From Prochloraceae cyanobacterium (GTDB lineage: Bacteria; Cyanobacteriota; Cyanobacteriia; Cyanobacteriales; JASJDA01), in contig JASJDA010000018.1 in assembly GCA_030065755.1 (NCBI GenBank), positions 1 to 58,195 on the forward strand: a stretch of 58,195 nucleotides of DNA, in the 5' to 3' direction. The position numbers and the translations under genes are program-made. The notes beneath the pieces were generated by a model. The model was not told the origin of the DNA. It saw only the letters and a program-made list of their open reading frames with translations, and searched no databases. Position 1 is the first letter of the stretch. Every line of letters starts with the position of its first letter. This document shows positions 28,376-37,301 of the stretch, piece after piece.

Positions 28376-30586
28376 ATGTCTATTGGTTTAATATTTAAAT
28401 TTTTGATGCCAAGCCAATCGGGTCGGACTCGCACGCCCACTTTGTTACAGATGGAAGCTGTAGAATGCGGTGCTGCTGCTCTGGGAATTATTCTAGGCTA
28501 TTACGGGAGAATTGTTCCCCTAACTCAATTGCGTCGAGACTGTGGGGTTTCTCGCGACGGCAGCAAAGCTTCCAACGTTCTCAAAGCAGCCAGACTCTAT
28601 AATTTACAAGCAAAAGGCTTCAAAAAATCTCTCGAAAACCTCGAAACTCTTCGCCCTCCTTACATAGTTTTTTGGAACTTCAACCACTTTTTAGTAGTAG
28701 AAGGTTTTAGTAAAAACCGCGTTTACCTCAACGATCCAGCCACAGGGCCGAGGACGGTTTCTCTAGAAGAATTCGACCAAGCTTACACTGGTGTAGTGCT
28801 GGTGATGGAGCCAGGAGAAGAGTTTAAAAAAGGGGGCAAAAAGAAGAACGTTATCTCTGCTTTAGGGTCGCGCTTGGGTAACTCGCGCCGGGCAATTATA
28901 TTCTGTATTGTGGCAGGATTATTGCTGACTGTACCTCGTTTATCAATACCAGCGTTTACCCAGGTTTTTGTTGATGAAATTTTGGTGCAAGGTCGCCAAG
29001 ATTGGTTGCGACCTCTGCTTTTGGGCATGGTATTCGCTGCCGTACTTCAAGGAGTAGTGGCGCGGCTGCGACTGACATATTTGCGACGGTTGATGATTAA
29101 GCTGTCGGTAGCTATGTCGGGACAGTATCTCTGGCATACTCTGCGCTTGCCAGTAGGATTTTATGCTCAACGTTACGCTGGGGAAATTAGCAACCGCAGC
29201 CAATTAAATGACAAAGTCGCAGAGATACTTTCGGGTCGTTTGGCTACAACGGCGATCGATACGATAATGATGGTTTTTTACGCGGCCATAATGTTTATGT
29301 ATGATTGGTTACTAACGATCGTCGCTATTCTATTTGCTGCCTTCAACTTTGTCGCCCTACAGTACCTGTCCCGCAGTCGCGTCGATGCCAACACCAAGCT
29401 CGCTCAAGAAAATGGAAAAGTGGCTGGGATGGCCATCGGTGGCATTCAAACCATAGAAACAGTTAAAGCTAGCGGCTTGGAGTCAGATCTATTTTCTAAG
29501 TTTGCGGGATACTATGCCAAAATGCTCAACGCTCAGCAGGAATTGAGCTTGCCAACTCAAGTATTAACTTCGTTACCGACGCTGTTAACAGCCCTAGCAA
29601 CAACCTCGATCTTAGTGCTTGGTGGCTTGCGAGTCATGGAAGGCAATCTCACTATCGGGATGCTGATAGCTTACAAAACTCTAACGGGAGAATTCCTCGC
29701 GCCAGTTAACGAACTTCTTAATTTCGGCAGCACCCTACAAGAGCTAGAAGGAGATTTAAATCGCCTTGATGACGTTTTGCAAAATCCTGTTGACCCCCAG
29801 GCAGATAATAGTGTAAGTAACAACAATGGCACTTCACAAGTAAGTATCGGGCAAGACTCATTTCAATTACAGGGATACCTGGAGTTGCGCGACATTACCT
29901 TTGGCTACAGTCGGCTAGAATCTCCTTTAATTGAAAACTTCAATTTAACCTTGAACCCAGGTCAAAGGATAGCCCTAGTGGGTGGTAGCGGTTCGGGAAA
30001 ATCCACGATCGCCAAGATGGTTACGGCTCTGTATGCTCCTTGGTCTGGAGAAATTTTCTTTGATGGGGTACCTCGGAGGCAAATCCCTCGCTCTGTTATA
30101 GCCAATTCACTGGCGATGGTAGAGCAAGAGATCTTTCTCTTTGGCGGAACAATTAAGGAAAATCTCACCCTTTGGGATCCAACTGTTCCCGAACAAGACT
30201 TGGTGCAGGCTTGTAAAGATGCAGCAATTCACGATCTCATCTTGAATATGCCAGGAGGATATAATGCTCGACTAGATGAGGGAGGAATGAATATAAGTGG
30301 GGGACAACGCCAGCGCTTAGAAATTGCTAGGGCTTTAGTGAGAAATCCCTCTCTATTAGTGCTGGACGAGGCAACCAGCGCTCTAGATGCAGAAACAGAG
30401 CTGATAATCGATCGCAATCTGCGCAGGCGCGGTTGTTCTTGTCTTGTCGTGGCTCATCGACTGAGTACGATTCGGGATTGCGATGAAATTATTGTTTTAG
30501 ACCGAGGAAAAGTCGTGCAGCGAGGAAATCACGAACATTTAAGGCAGCAAGAAGGAGCATATACCCGCTTAATCGGCACCCAATAG
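28376..30586 (+). CDS. NHLP-type peptidase-containing ABC transporter (C39 PCAT)
   Basis: This transporter cleaves leaders after Gly-Gly and exports the core. The N-terminal C39 peptidase (about residues 15-145) has the oxyanion Gln Q25, catalytic C31 (QMEAVECGAAALG), H104 (NFNHFLVVEG) and D120. The membrane domain spans about 165-445. The ABC domain has Walker A GGSGSGKST, signature SGGQRQRLEIARAL and LLVLDEATSALD. I start at the ATG at 28376 because GAGGAG lies 5 bp upstream; an in-frame GTG 12 bp earlier overlaps that site. All four precursors in the window have the Gly-Gly this peptidase family requires, so it probably serves the whole island. Confidence 0.92.
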   Translation: MSIGLIFKFLMPSQSGRTRTPTLLQMEAVECGAAALGIILGYYGRIVPLTQLRRDCGVSRDGSKASNVLKAARLYNLQAKGFKKSLENLETLRPPYIVFWNFNHFLVVEGFSKNRVYLNDPATGPRTVSLEEFDQAYTGVVLVMEPGEEFKKGGKKKNVISALGSRLGNSRRAIIFCIVAGLLLTVPRLSIPAFTQVFVDEILVQGRQDWLRPLLLGMVFAAVLQGVVARLRLTYLRRLMIKLSVAMSGQYLWHTLRLPVGFYAQRYAGEISNRSQLNDKVAEILSGRLATTAIDTIMMVFYAAIMFMYDWLLTIVAILFAAFNFVALQYLSRSRVDANTKLAQENGKVAGMAIGGIQTIETVKASGLESDLFSKFAGYYAKMLNAQQELSLPTQVLTSLPTLLTALATTSILVLGGLRVMEGNLTIGMLIAYKTLTGEFLAPVNELLNFGSTLQELEGDLNRLDDVLQNPVDPQADNSVSNNNGTSQVSIGQDSFQLQGYLELRDITFGYSRLESPLIENFNLTLNPGQRIALVGGSGSGKSTIAKMVTALYAPWSGEIFFDGVPRRQIPRSVIANSLAMVEQEIFLFGGTIKENLTLWDPTVPEQDLVQACKDAAIHDLILNMPGGYNARLDEGGMNISGGQRQRLEIARALVRNPSLLVLDEATSALDAETELIIDRNLRRRGCSCLVVAHRLSTIRDCDEIIVLDRGKVVQRGNHEHLRQQEGAYTRLIGTQ

Positions 30587-30681
30587 GTTGCTATTTAATT
30601 AAGTTGAGATCTAAGGGCGATCGCGAAACCAGAAGAGCAAAATTACATCGCAACAAATCAATAAAATATCAACAATAAATC

Positions 30682-33609
30682 ATGGTCAAGTCGGATCTCG
30701 TCATTGAAAACGTTGTTACTATAAAAGGCAACGAACCAATAATACTAAAAGATCCTAATACAGTCTGGGTGGTTAAATCTGGATCTCTGGCATTGTTTGC
30801 TACCCTCATAGACGACGAACAACAACAGGGCAATCGTCACTATTTATTTGAAGTAGGGTCAGGAGAAGCTTTATTTGGAGGGTTTTTAGCTTCTCAAACC
30901 AGTCCCGAAAAGCAATTGGGAATAATGGCAGTAGCCTTAGAAGAAGCACAACTAGAGCAACTAGCCATTGAAGATTTGATAAAGCAATTAGCTGCTGGCA
31001 ATAGAGAATCAGCCATCCTCTTAGACGGTTGGGTCAAACATTTGGGTAAATGGATAACTGAGCAGCAAACAACACTGGAAACAGTCTCACATGTTGTCTT
31101 TGTTCGAGGAGCTCATTTTGCCCCCGCAGTCACAGGTCAATTGCTAAAACCGGAGAGAAATGAAGTAGTTTGGATAGACATACGTAAGGGCAGTACCTAC
31201 TGGATGGGGAACGATAAGCTTAAGTTGGAGCAATCCTCGCCAGTTTCGCCCCTAGCACCTGGTATGTGGCTGGAGGCAGAAACTGAACTTGAAGTTTATG
31301 CCAGCTCAACAGCACAATTAGAAAACTTTGAGGTGCTGCCGACAAGTTTAGCCCAGTTGCACGCTTGTTTTTTTTACTACTTCAATTCATTGCAAAAGCA
31401 AAAAACAGAGGCGCAATTCCATCAATTTCAGGAACGAGAACACCTCAATCGTCAAGTATCTGAGGTTGCTTTGGGTGAATTAGCTGGAGTATTGCAGCCT
31501 CAAGCAGCAGACTTTTTTCAAGAGGGAACTCCCCTTCTAATTGCTGCAGGAGCTATAGGTCGAGCCTTAGGCATGACAATTCGTCCTCCAGCCCGATCGG
31601 AAGATGTCAGTAGAGTTAAAGATCCCTTGGATGCGATCGCGCGGGCATCGCAATTTTGCACTCGTCGCGTCTTATTAGTAGGTGAGTGGTGGAAACAAGA
31701 ATACGGGCCGTTATTGACTTATACTGTGGAGGAAAAAAATCCAATAGCCTTATTGCCACATAAAGGCGATCGTTATATTGCTTTCGATCCGAAGTCACGA
31801 AGCAAAACTTTAGTCAATAAGGCACTAGCAGAAAGTTTAGAATTAGAAGCCTATATGTTTTATCGACCTTTGCCCCAGTCGATCTCAAACATATTACAAA
31901 TTTTTCGGTTTGCCAGCAAAGGATATGAAAAAGATATCGCCTTAATTTTTGCTTTCGGTATAATCGGAACTTTGTTGGGAATGATAACCCCTCAGGCAAC
32001 TGCCATTTTGGTCAATGATGCGATTCCCGATAGCGATCGCCTTCTTTTGTGGCAACTTGGCTTAGCCTTATTTGCAGCAGCCTTAGGAAAATCAGCGTTT
32101 CAGCTCGCTCAAGGCCTTATTTCACTAAGAGTAGAAAATGCTGCTGATGCTACTCTCCAGCCTGCGGTTTGGAACCGAATGCTCAACTTAATGCCAACAT
32201 TTTTTCGCAAGTATTCTTCTGGAGAGTTATTGATTCGCTTATTAGCGGTAAGCCAGATCCGCAGTCAACTAAGCGGTGCTACCCAACGTACCCTATTGAG
32301 TGGGATTTTTGCCTTGCTGAACTTAGGGCTGATGTTTATTTACAGCATCAAACTAGCTTTGGTAGCAATAGGTTTAACCGTAGTAGCAGTTGTAGTGACA
32401 ATTGTCTCTAGTCGGTTGCTGGTAAACAAACAGCGCGTTCAGGAAAAACTCGATGGGGATATTAACGGACTGACCGTGGAATTAATCGGAGGGGTAGCTA
32501 AGCTTCGGGTAGCTGCTGCTGAAGACAGGGCATTTGCGGCTTGGAGCAAAATTTACAGCCAGCGCCTTAAGTTACAATCAGGCATTCAAAGGATTAATGA
32601 TAGCGTTTCTGTATTTAACGAAGCTCTTACTTTGATCAGTTCGGTACTGTTGTTTTGGTTTGCAATTCTGTTTATTCAGATGAATCAAGCTACGGGAGGT
32701 CTTACGGGTCTTAATACAGGTACTTTTTTGGCTTTTAATTCTGCTTTTGGGATTTTTCTCGGAGGCGCTACTGACCTCAGCAATACCGTCACTGATATTT
32801 TAGAAATTGTCCCTCTGTGGGAAAGGGCAAAGCCGATTTTAGATTCAAAATCAGAATACGACCCAGCTAAGGCAGACCCAGGGCGCTTGACGGGAAATTT
32901 GTCTCTAGACTTCGTTACTTTCCGCTACCGCGAGGATGGCCCCCTAATTCTCGATGATGTCAGCATTAAGGCCAATCCAGGGGAATTTATTGCGATCGTC
33001 GGGCCTTCAGGAAGTGGAAAATCAACTATATTTCGTTTGTTATTGGGGTTTGAGACCCCACTGAGTGGAACGGTATATTACGACGGACAAGACTTGGCAG
33101 GTTTAGATATTCAAGCGGTACGAAGGCAGTTAGGTGTAGTATTGCAAAATGTTCGGATTTCTTCAGGTAGTATTTTCGACAGCATCTCTGCTGGAGCTTT
33201 GGTGACTCTAGATGAAGCCTGGGAGGCAGCGCGAATGGCAGGTTTTGCCGAGGATATCGAACAGATGCCTATGGGTATGCACACAGTTGTCAGTGAGGGG
33301 GGTACAAATCTTTCTGGGGGACAACGGCAACGACTGCTGATTGCACGATCTCTGGTTTTAAAACCAAAAATTATCCTCATGGATGAAGCAACTAGCGCCC
33401 TTGACAATCGTACCCAAACGATCGTCACTGAAAGTCTCGATCGGTTGAACGCTACTAGGGTCGTAATTGCCCATCGTCTCAGCACTATCCGCAATGCCGA
33501 TCGCATATACGTAGTAGAAGCAGGTAGAGTAATGGAAGTAGGTACGTTTGAGGAATTGGTTGCTTTAAAAGGAATATTTGCTCAATTAGTAGCGCGACAA
33601 TTGGATTAA
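30682..33609 (+). CDS. second NHLM-system ABC transporter with large N-terminal sensory-like region
   Basis: A 975-aa protein. The first 400 residues lack C39 catalytic residues and begin with a cNMP-binding-like beta-roll (VWVVKSGSLALFATL, VGSGEALFGG). The membrane domain is about residues 415-690. The ABC domain has Walker A GPSGSGKST near residue 775, signature LSGGQRQRLL and IILMDEATSALDN. NHLM loci typically encode such a peptidase-free partner, which probably forms a heterodimer or parallel pump with the PCAT. It is the last gene of the export group, 95 bp after the PCAT gene. Confidence 0.88.
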   Translation: MVKSDLVIENVVTIKGNEPIILKDPNTVWVVKSGSLALFATLIDDEQQQGNRHYLFEVGSGEALFGGFLASQTSPEKQLGIMAVALEEAQLEQLAIEDLIKQLAAGNRESAILLDGWVKHLGKWITEQQTTLETVSHVVFVRGAHFAPAVTGQLLKPERNEVVWIDIRKGSTYWMGNDKLKLEQSSPVSPLAPGMWLEAETELEVYASSTAQLENFEVLPTSLAQLHACFFYYFNSLQKQKTEAQFHQFQEREHLNRQVSEVALGELAGVLQPQAADFFQEGTPLLIAAGAIGRALGMTIRPPARSEDVSRVKDPLDAIARASQFCTRRVLLVGEWWKQEYGPLLTYTVEEKNPIALLPHKGDRYIAFDPKSRSKTLVNKALAESLELEAYMFYRPLPQSISNILQIFRFASKGYEKDIALIFAFGIIGTLLGMITPQATAILVNDAIPDSDRLLLWQLGLALFAAALGKSAFQLAQGLISLRVENAADATLQPAVWNRMLNLMPTFFRKYSSGELLIRLLAVSQIRSQLSGATQRTLLSGIFALLNLGLMFIYSIKLALVAIGLTVVAVVVTIVSSRLLVNKQRVQEKLDGDINGLTVELIGGVAKLRVAAAEDRAFAAWSKIYSQRLKLQSGIQRINDSVSVFNEALTLISSVLLFWFAILFIQMNQATGGLTGLNTGTFLAFNSAFGIFLGGATDLSNTVTDILEIVPLWERAKPILDSKSEYDPAKADPGRLTGNLSLDFVTFRYREDGPLILDDVSIKANPGEFIAIVGPSGSGKSTIFRLLLGFETPLSGTVYYDGQDLAGLDIQAVRRQLGVVLQNVRISSGSIFDSISAGALVTLDEAWEAARMAGFAEDIEQMPMGMHTVVSEGGTNLSGGQRQRLLIARSLVLKPKIILMDEATSALDNRTQTIVTESLDRLNATRVVIAHRLSTIRNADRIYVVEAGRVMEVGTFEELVALKGIFAQLVARQLD

Positions 33610-33632
33610 ACGCAGACAATTATTGCTGCTAG

Positions 33633-33767
33633 TTAATCTTTTTGGATAATATCGGGCAACCACAACAGCATCAGCACCAGCAGACAAACCACCACCAAAC
33701 CAACACTGTATGAGACAGCCCCTTTCATATTAGAAGTTTGTTGCATAATATAAAGCGATTGCTGCAT
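33633..33767 (-). CDS. small single-pass membrane protein (44 aa)
   Basis: An ORF on the strand opposite the transporter starts at ATG 33767, with GGAG about 10 bp upstream. It encodes a short polar N-terminus, then one hydrophobic helix (SYSVGLVVVCLLVLMLLWLP), then a charged tail. An internal ATG at residue 14 is an alternative start. Composition strongly suggests a real membrane microprotein. No family is recognised. It sits tail-to-tail with the second ABC transporter gene, 23 bp from its stop, and could be an immunity or accessory protein, which is speculation. Confidence 0.5.
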   Translation of the reverse strand: MQQSLYIMQQTSNMKGAVSYSVGLVVVCLLVLMLLWLPDIIQKD

Positions 33768-33969
33768 AAATAATTCTCCAAATCTGCATTTTCTAGCATA
33801 TAGTAGAAATTATATCGAAATGCTCGTTGGCGATCGATTTACTTATTTTTCTTACAGACAGTCAAACGCCCCTAATTTTAATCTGTTTTTAGTACTCTTC
33901 TTTTGTATCAAAAGAAGCAAACGTAAGTTGATTTTTTATGAGTTAAGAAAATAGCACAACTTTTTTCTA

Positions 33970-35088
33970 CTAACTTTTTTTCTCTTGTTTAGAGAAGGTT
34001 TTTTCTCGATCGTTTCTTAAGCTTCTCGCTTTGGCCTCTAAGTTCTTAAAATAATCTGAAGCGATAATTTCATCAACTTCTCGTTCTTTCTTGTTTTGGT
34101 CAATTTTAATCTGTAGTTTCCTTATTTGTTGCTTTAATTTTTTCTCGCGCTTATAAAATTCATTAGCCATATTAATTGCCGCTGCTGCTTGATTAGCAAG
34201 ACCAATTAAAAAATCTACATCTTCATCAGAATAGACAGAAGTCAAGAACAAATTATCAATGTATACTACCCCAATAGTTTGATTATGAGTTATGAGAGGA
34301 ACGCAGATTGAGGCATGAACAGATGAGCAAATAATAGATGGAGCATCATGAAATCGCTCGTCTGTAATAGCATCAGAAGTTAATATAGATTCTCCAGTTT
34401 CACGAACTGATTCGGTAATTTTTGTGCTGTAAAATCTCTGATTATCTTCCACTCCCTCTCTTAATTTTACTGCTCTAGGTTTTAAATCGTAGGATTTTTC
34501 ATCGACTAAAAGAATTACAGCCCGATCTATCTCCATGACCTTGAACAGCAGTTCCAGGATTTTTGAGAGCATTTTTTCAGGATTTTCAGGAGAGCAAAGT
34601 TCTTGGCTTACCTCTAGCAAAATTTTCAACTTCTGTAGCGATCTTTGTTCGGGGTTCGCATCAGATAGCTTCAGAATAGAGTTATTTGATGTTTGAGAAG
34701 ATACTAAGTTATTTATCACACTCACATTTTGCTGAGAAGTGAATTTCTTAACCACTGTCTGAGGAAATTCATTTTCTACGAAATTCTCTTGAGGACTGGC
34801 TGCTGAAACAAACTTGAAATTAGCATTGCCGAACCTAATCGATTCTCCTCCTTTAAGTAGTTTGGGTTGCTTAATTGCAGTGCCATTGACATAAGTATGA
34901 TTGCTACTACCGCAGTCTTTGATTATAATTTCATTTTGAGTAATTTCGATTTCAGCGTGGTGACGCGACATACTTGGATCTATTATGGGCACATTATTAG
35001 CTGGGTGACGCCCAATTTTGTTGACACCAAATTTTAATTCATAAGTTTTTCGATTACCCGATTCTGGAATATAAATTAAATAACTCAC
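33970..35088 (-). CDS. FHA-GAF signalling protein
   Basis: A 372-aa protein with an N-terminal FHA domain (GRHPANNVPIIDPSMSRHHAEI and NHTYVNGTAI) in about residues 15-100. A serine-rich linker and a GAF domain in about 150-315 follow (ILLVDEKS, VCIPLITHNQTIGVVYID-type strands). It ends in a basic coiled-coil tail. FHA-GAF proteins link phosphothreonine recognition to small-molecule sensing; no enzymatic output is present. It stands between the exporter genes and the first precursor gene and may be part of the control of the island. Confidence 0.82.
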   Translation of the reverse strand: MSYLIYIPESGNRKTYELKFGVNKIGRHPANNVPIIDPSMSRHHAEIEITQNEIIIKDCGSSNHTYVNGTAIKQPKLLKGGESIRFGNANFKFVSAASPQENFVENEFPQTVVKKFTSQQNVSVINNLVSSQTSNNSILKLSDANPEQRSLQKLKILLEVSQELCSPENPEKMLSKILELLFKVMEIDRAVILLVDEKSYDLKPRAVKLREGVEDNQRFYSTKITESVRETGESILTSDAITDERFHDAPSIICSSVHASICVPLITHNQTIGVVYIDNLFLTSVYSDEDVDFLIGLANQAAAAINMANEFYKREKKLKQQIRKLQIKIDQNKKEREVDEIIASDYFKNLEAKARSLRNDREKTFSKQEKKS

Positions 35089-35483
35089 AGTTCATCCTTA
35101 AGCTCACTCTCTGCTTATTGCTCGACATCAATTTATTTGCGATGCTCTACTTTCATAATAATGCTATCCCATAGGATATGAGCTAATTTTCTTACAGATA
35201 ATCTCTGACCTACGAGCCACGTCTGTTCTCAGTGGTAATTGTGAAAAAAAAATTATTTTTTAAGTCCTGAATTTTCCTGAATTTACTCTTATTGAATTTA
35301 TCAAAAAAGCATTTTAGGATTAGAAGCAAGGTTGCTAGGATTTAAGAAGGAATTAAAACTCAATCCATGGCAGCAAACAATATTACTTGCTAAACACGTA
35401 GGTCTATTGAGTAATATTCTAACTTTTAGATACCAGATAATTAACAGAAAACCAAGAAACAATCTTTCATTAAAGGTGAGAAA
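35089..35483. other. intergenic region upstream of a Nif11-type precursor
   Basis: This 395-bp gap separates the divergent FHA-GAF gene and the 35484 precursor gene. It contains a degenerate copy of the CCTGAA repeat element (35265-35287). The 180 bp after it contain AAGAAGG near 35343 but no credible ORF. AAAGGTGAG directly precedes the precursor ATG. Confidence 0.4.
35265..35287 (+). promoter_or_regulatory. weak copy of the CCTGAA direct-repeat element
   Basis: CCTGAATTTT is followed at once by CCTGAATTTA (10-bp period), then CTCTTATTG. It resembles the better 11-bp-period repeats upstream of the other precursor genes. It is farther from its gene (about 200 bp before the ATG) and has only two clear units, so control of the 35484 precursor by the same factor is uncertain. 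Confidence 0.35.
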
Positions 35484-35768
35484 ATGTCCCAAGCATCTGT
35501 ATTTGATTTTTTCAAAGCTGTCCAAAAAAATAAGGCTGTGCAAAAGCAGCTAGAAGTTGCCGAGAGCTTAAACGTCGCAGTGAAAATTGGAACCGAGCAA
35601 GGCTACAATTTTACTCAAGACGAATTGATTGATTTCATAGAAGAAATCCAAAGACTAGAAGCTAAAGAGGTAGAGATGTCTGAAGAAGAGCTAGAAATTG
35701 TAGCAGGAGGTTACTATGCGAATAATCGTAAATTACCCTTCTTCTTAAACCTCTCCTCTCTAGTGTAG
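35484..35768 (+). CDS. Nif11-leader RiPP precursor, Cys-free core
   Basis: A 94-aa peptide. Residues 1-76 form a Nif11-like leader (MSQASVFDFFKAVQKNKAVQ, GYNFTQDELIDFI) ending in SEEELEIVAGG, the Gly-Gly processing site for C39 transporters. The 18-residue core begins YYANNRK, ends LNLSSLV, and contains two Ser, two Tyr, two Phe and no Cys. The start ATG has AAAGGTGAG just upstream. It lies between the export genes and the minus-strand modification operon. Which enzyme modifies it is unknown. Confidence 0.85.
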   Translation: MSQASVFDFFKAVQKNKAVQKQLEVAESLNVAVKIGTEQGYNFTQDELIDFIEEIQRLEAKEVEMSEEELEIVAGGYYANNRKLPFFLNLSSLV

Positions 35769-35772
35769 AATA

Positions 35773-35870
35773 CAGAGAAAGTTGGGTTTCTCTGAGAAAA
35801 TAGCTTAGGTATAGTTCTTTTAACTAAGAACTCATACGAGAGTTCCCAAACTTCTAGTTGGAGGACTCTC
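35773..35870. terminator. cluster of hairpins between convergent genes
   Basis: Three stems follow one another: 35773-35780 with 35787-35794 (8 bp), 35813-35819 with 35826-35832 (7 bp), and GAGAGT near 35838 with ACTCTC near 35865. They lie between the stops of the precursor gene and the GT2 gene and probably terminate both. None has a long T tract. Confidence 0.5.
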
Positions 35871-35878
35871 ATAGAGAT

Positions 35879-37033
35879 TTATGAATTTGCATATTGACTT
35901 ATTAGTTTAATAAGATCCGATCGCTCATTCAATAGAACATCTTGAGGATCTTCAGCCACAGAATCTTCAAGGTGTTTTAGATAGGATAATGCCTCAGAAA
36001 AATTAGTTTCTTGCCAGTAGAAGCAAAATTTCTTGAGGAGATAATAGGCTTGTAGATCGTGAATTTTTTCAAGGGCTCGGTGTTTTGCCATCTTACGCAA
36101 ACAGAGGTTTCGTAACAATATGATACTTTTTTTATTCAGCATCAAATAGGAAAACAGCTTTTTATAGTGCGATCGCCTCTGTCCGAAGATTAAAATGGTA
36201 CTCATTCCGTTAAAGTGCATATAGTTCAAGTCGCATACCATAAACTTCTTTTCTTCAGATTGCATTTTGTAAGTAAAGTCCACATCTTCAAAGCCGATAT
36301 AATAGGTTTCATCATAACCACCCAGAGCGAAAAATGTTGCTTTTTCGATGAATAATGGCACATTTTTTGCCGTTATCAAAGGCGCATGGGGACCGATCGA
36401 ATATTGGTTTTCAAGTTCACTGGTAACGGCCGCATACCCTGCTTCTAACCCTCGGATACATTGGTCAATCCAGGTGCGATCTGCCAAATAGCAATCATCG
36501 TGAAAGAAAGCAAGGTACTTGCCTTTGGCCATTTTCGCACCCAGATTATATGCCTTAGAAACACAGCAAAGCTCTGATGAGTAAACAGAATAATCCTTAA
36601 ATAAATTCAAGTCACAATCTATGCCATTGGAGATTACGATAATTTCAATAGCACGATCTTGACTCGATTGGATCAAACTAGGAATAAGAACCTGACTTAC
36701 AAATAAATCATTTGCTGTTAGAAGGATAATACAAGATACGAGTGGACGATCGGCATTTTGAAACGTATCTGTTGGAGTCGGATCTAACTCAGGGAGTTGA
36801 TGGACGTGGATAAACATTTGACGAACAAACCAGTGGGGATTAATGGCTCGATCGACTGTTATTGACAAAGAAATACGGCTGGATTCATCATTAAAATGAT
36901 AGTTTTTAACCGAAGACTGCCTTTTAAGGTAGTCATTCATTTTCATCTTCCAATGGAATATTATTATCGGGAATACAATTACAATCTCGCCAGAATCGTG
37001 GATTTGAATATCTAAGTTTTGTTCTCCGTTCAT
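35879..37033 (-). CDS. GT2-family glycosyltransferase
   Basis: A 384-aa protein. The first 90 residues are a beta-rich region without a recognised family. The GT-A domain follows: SCIILLTANDLFVSQVLIPS, the nucleotide-binding IVISNG, the metal-binding FFHDDCYLADRTWID segment, and ALGGYDETYYIGFEDVDFTYK with the ED motif for acceptor activation. It is the last gene of the minus-strand modification group, 268 bp beyond the MBL gene start. It might glycosylate the peptide product or belong to an older glycan function. Confidence 0.8.
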   Translation of the reverse strand: MNGEQNLDIQIHDSGEIVIVFPIIIFHWKMKMNDYLKRQSSVKNYHFNDESSRISLSITVDRAINPHWFVRQMFIHVHQLPELDPTPTDTFQNADRPLVSCIILLTANDLFVSQVLIPSLIQSSQDRAIEIIVISNGIDCDLNLFKDYSVYSSELCCVSKAYNLGAKMAKGKYLAFFHDDCYLADRTWIDQCIRGLEAGYAAVTSELENQYSIGPHAPLITAKNVPLFIEKATFFALGGYDETYYIGFEDVDFTYKMQSEEKKFMVCDLNYMHFNGMSTILIFGQRRSHYKKLFSYLMLNKKSIILLRNLCLRKMAKHRALEKIHDLQAYYLLKKFCFYWQETNFSEALSYLKHLEDSVAEDPQDVLLNERSDLIKLISQYANS

Positions 37034-37301
37034 ATTTTTATACCTAATTCTTCTTTTAAAGCGACGATAATACTTACCTAAAGTGAATCTTTTTAACTTA
37101 CTGTCATTGGGTTATCAACATAATTTGATTGTAGGAAGCTTTGTCTTTTTAGGGTTGACGGTAAGTCAAGCTATTTCTTACTTGAAAGCGTTCTCGAAGA
37201 GTCGGCTTATAGCTAAAACTATATTTCCTATTTTTTGTCAATGGAAAACTTTTGTATCTTACTCGCGGAGCGACTCTTCTTTTTACCAAAGTCCAAACCT
37301 T
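37034..37301. other. intergenic region with long-range inverted repeat
   Basis: GAAGAGTCG (37195-37203) and CGACTCTTC (37271-37279) are a 9-bp inverted pair separated by 67 bp. No convincing ORF has a start site and codon pattern. It may carry a promoter for the GT2 gene. Confidence 0.3.
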
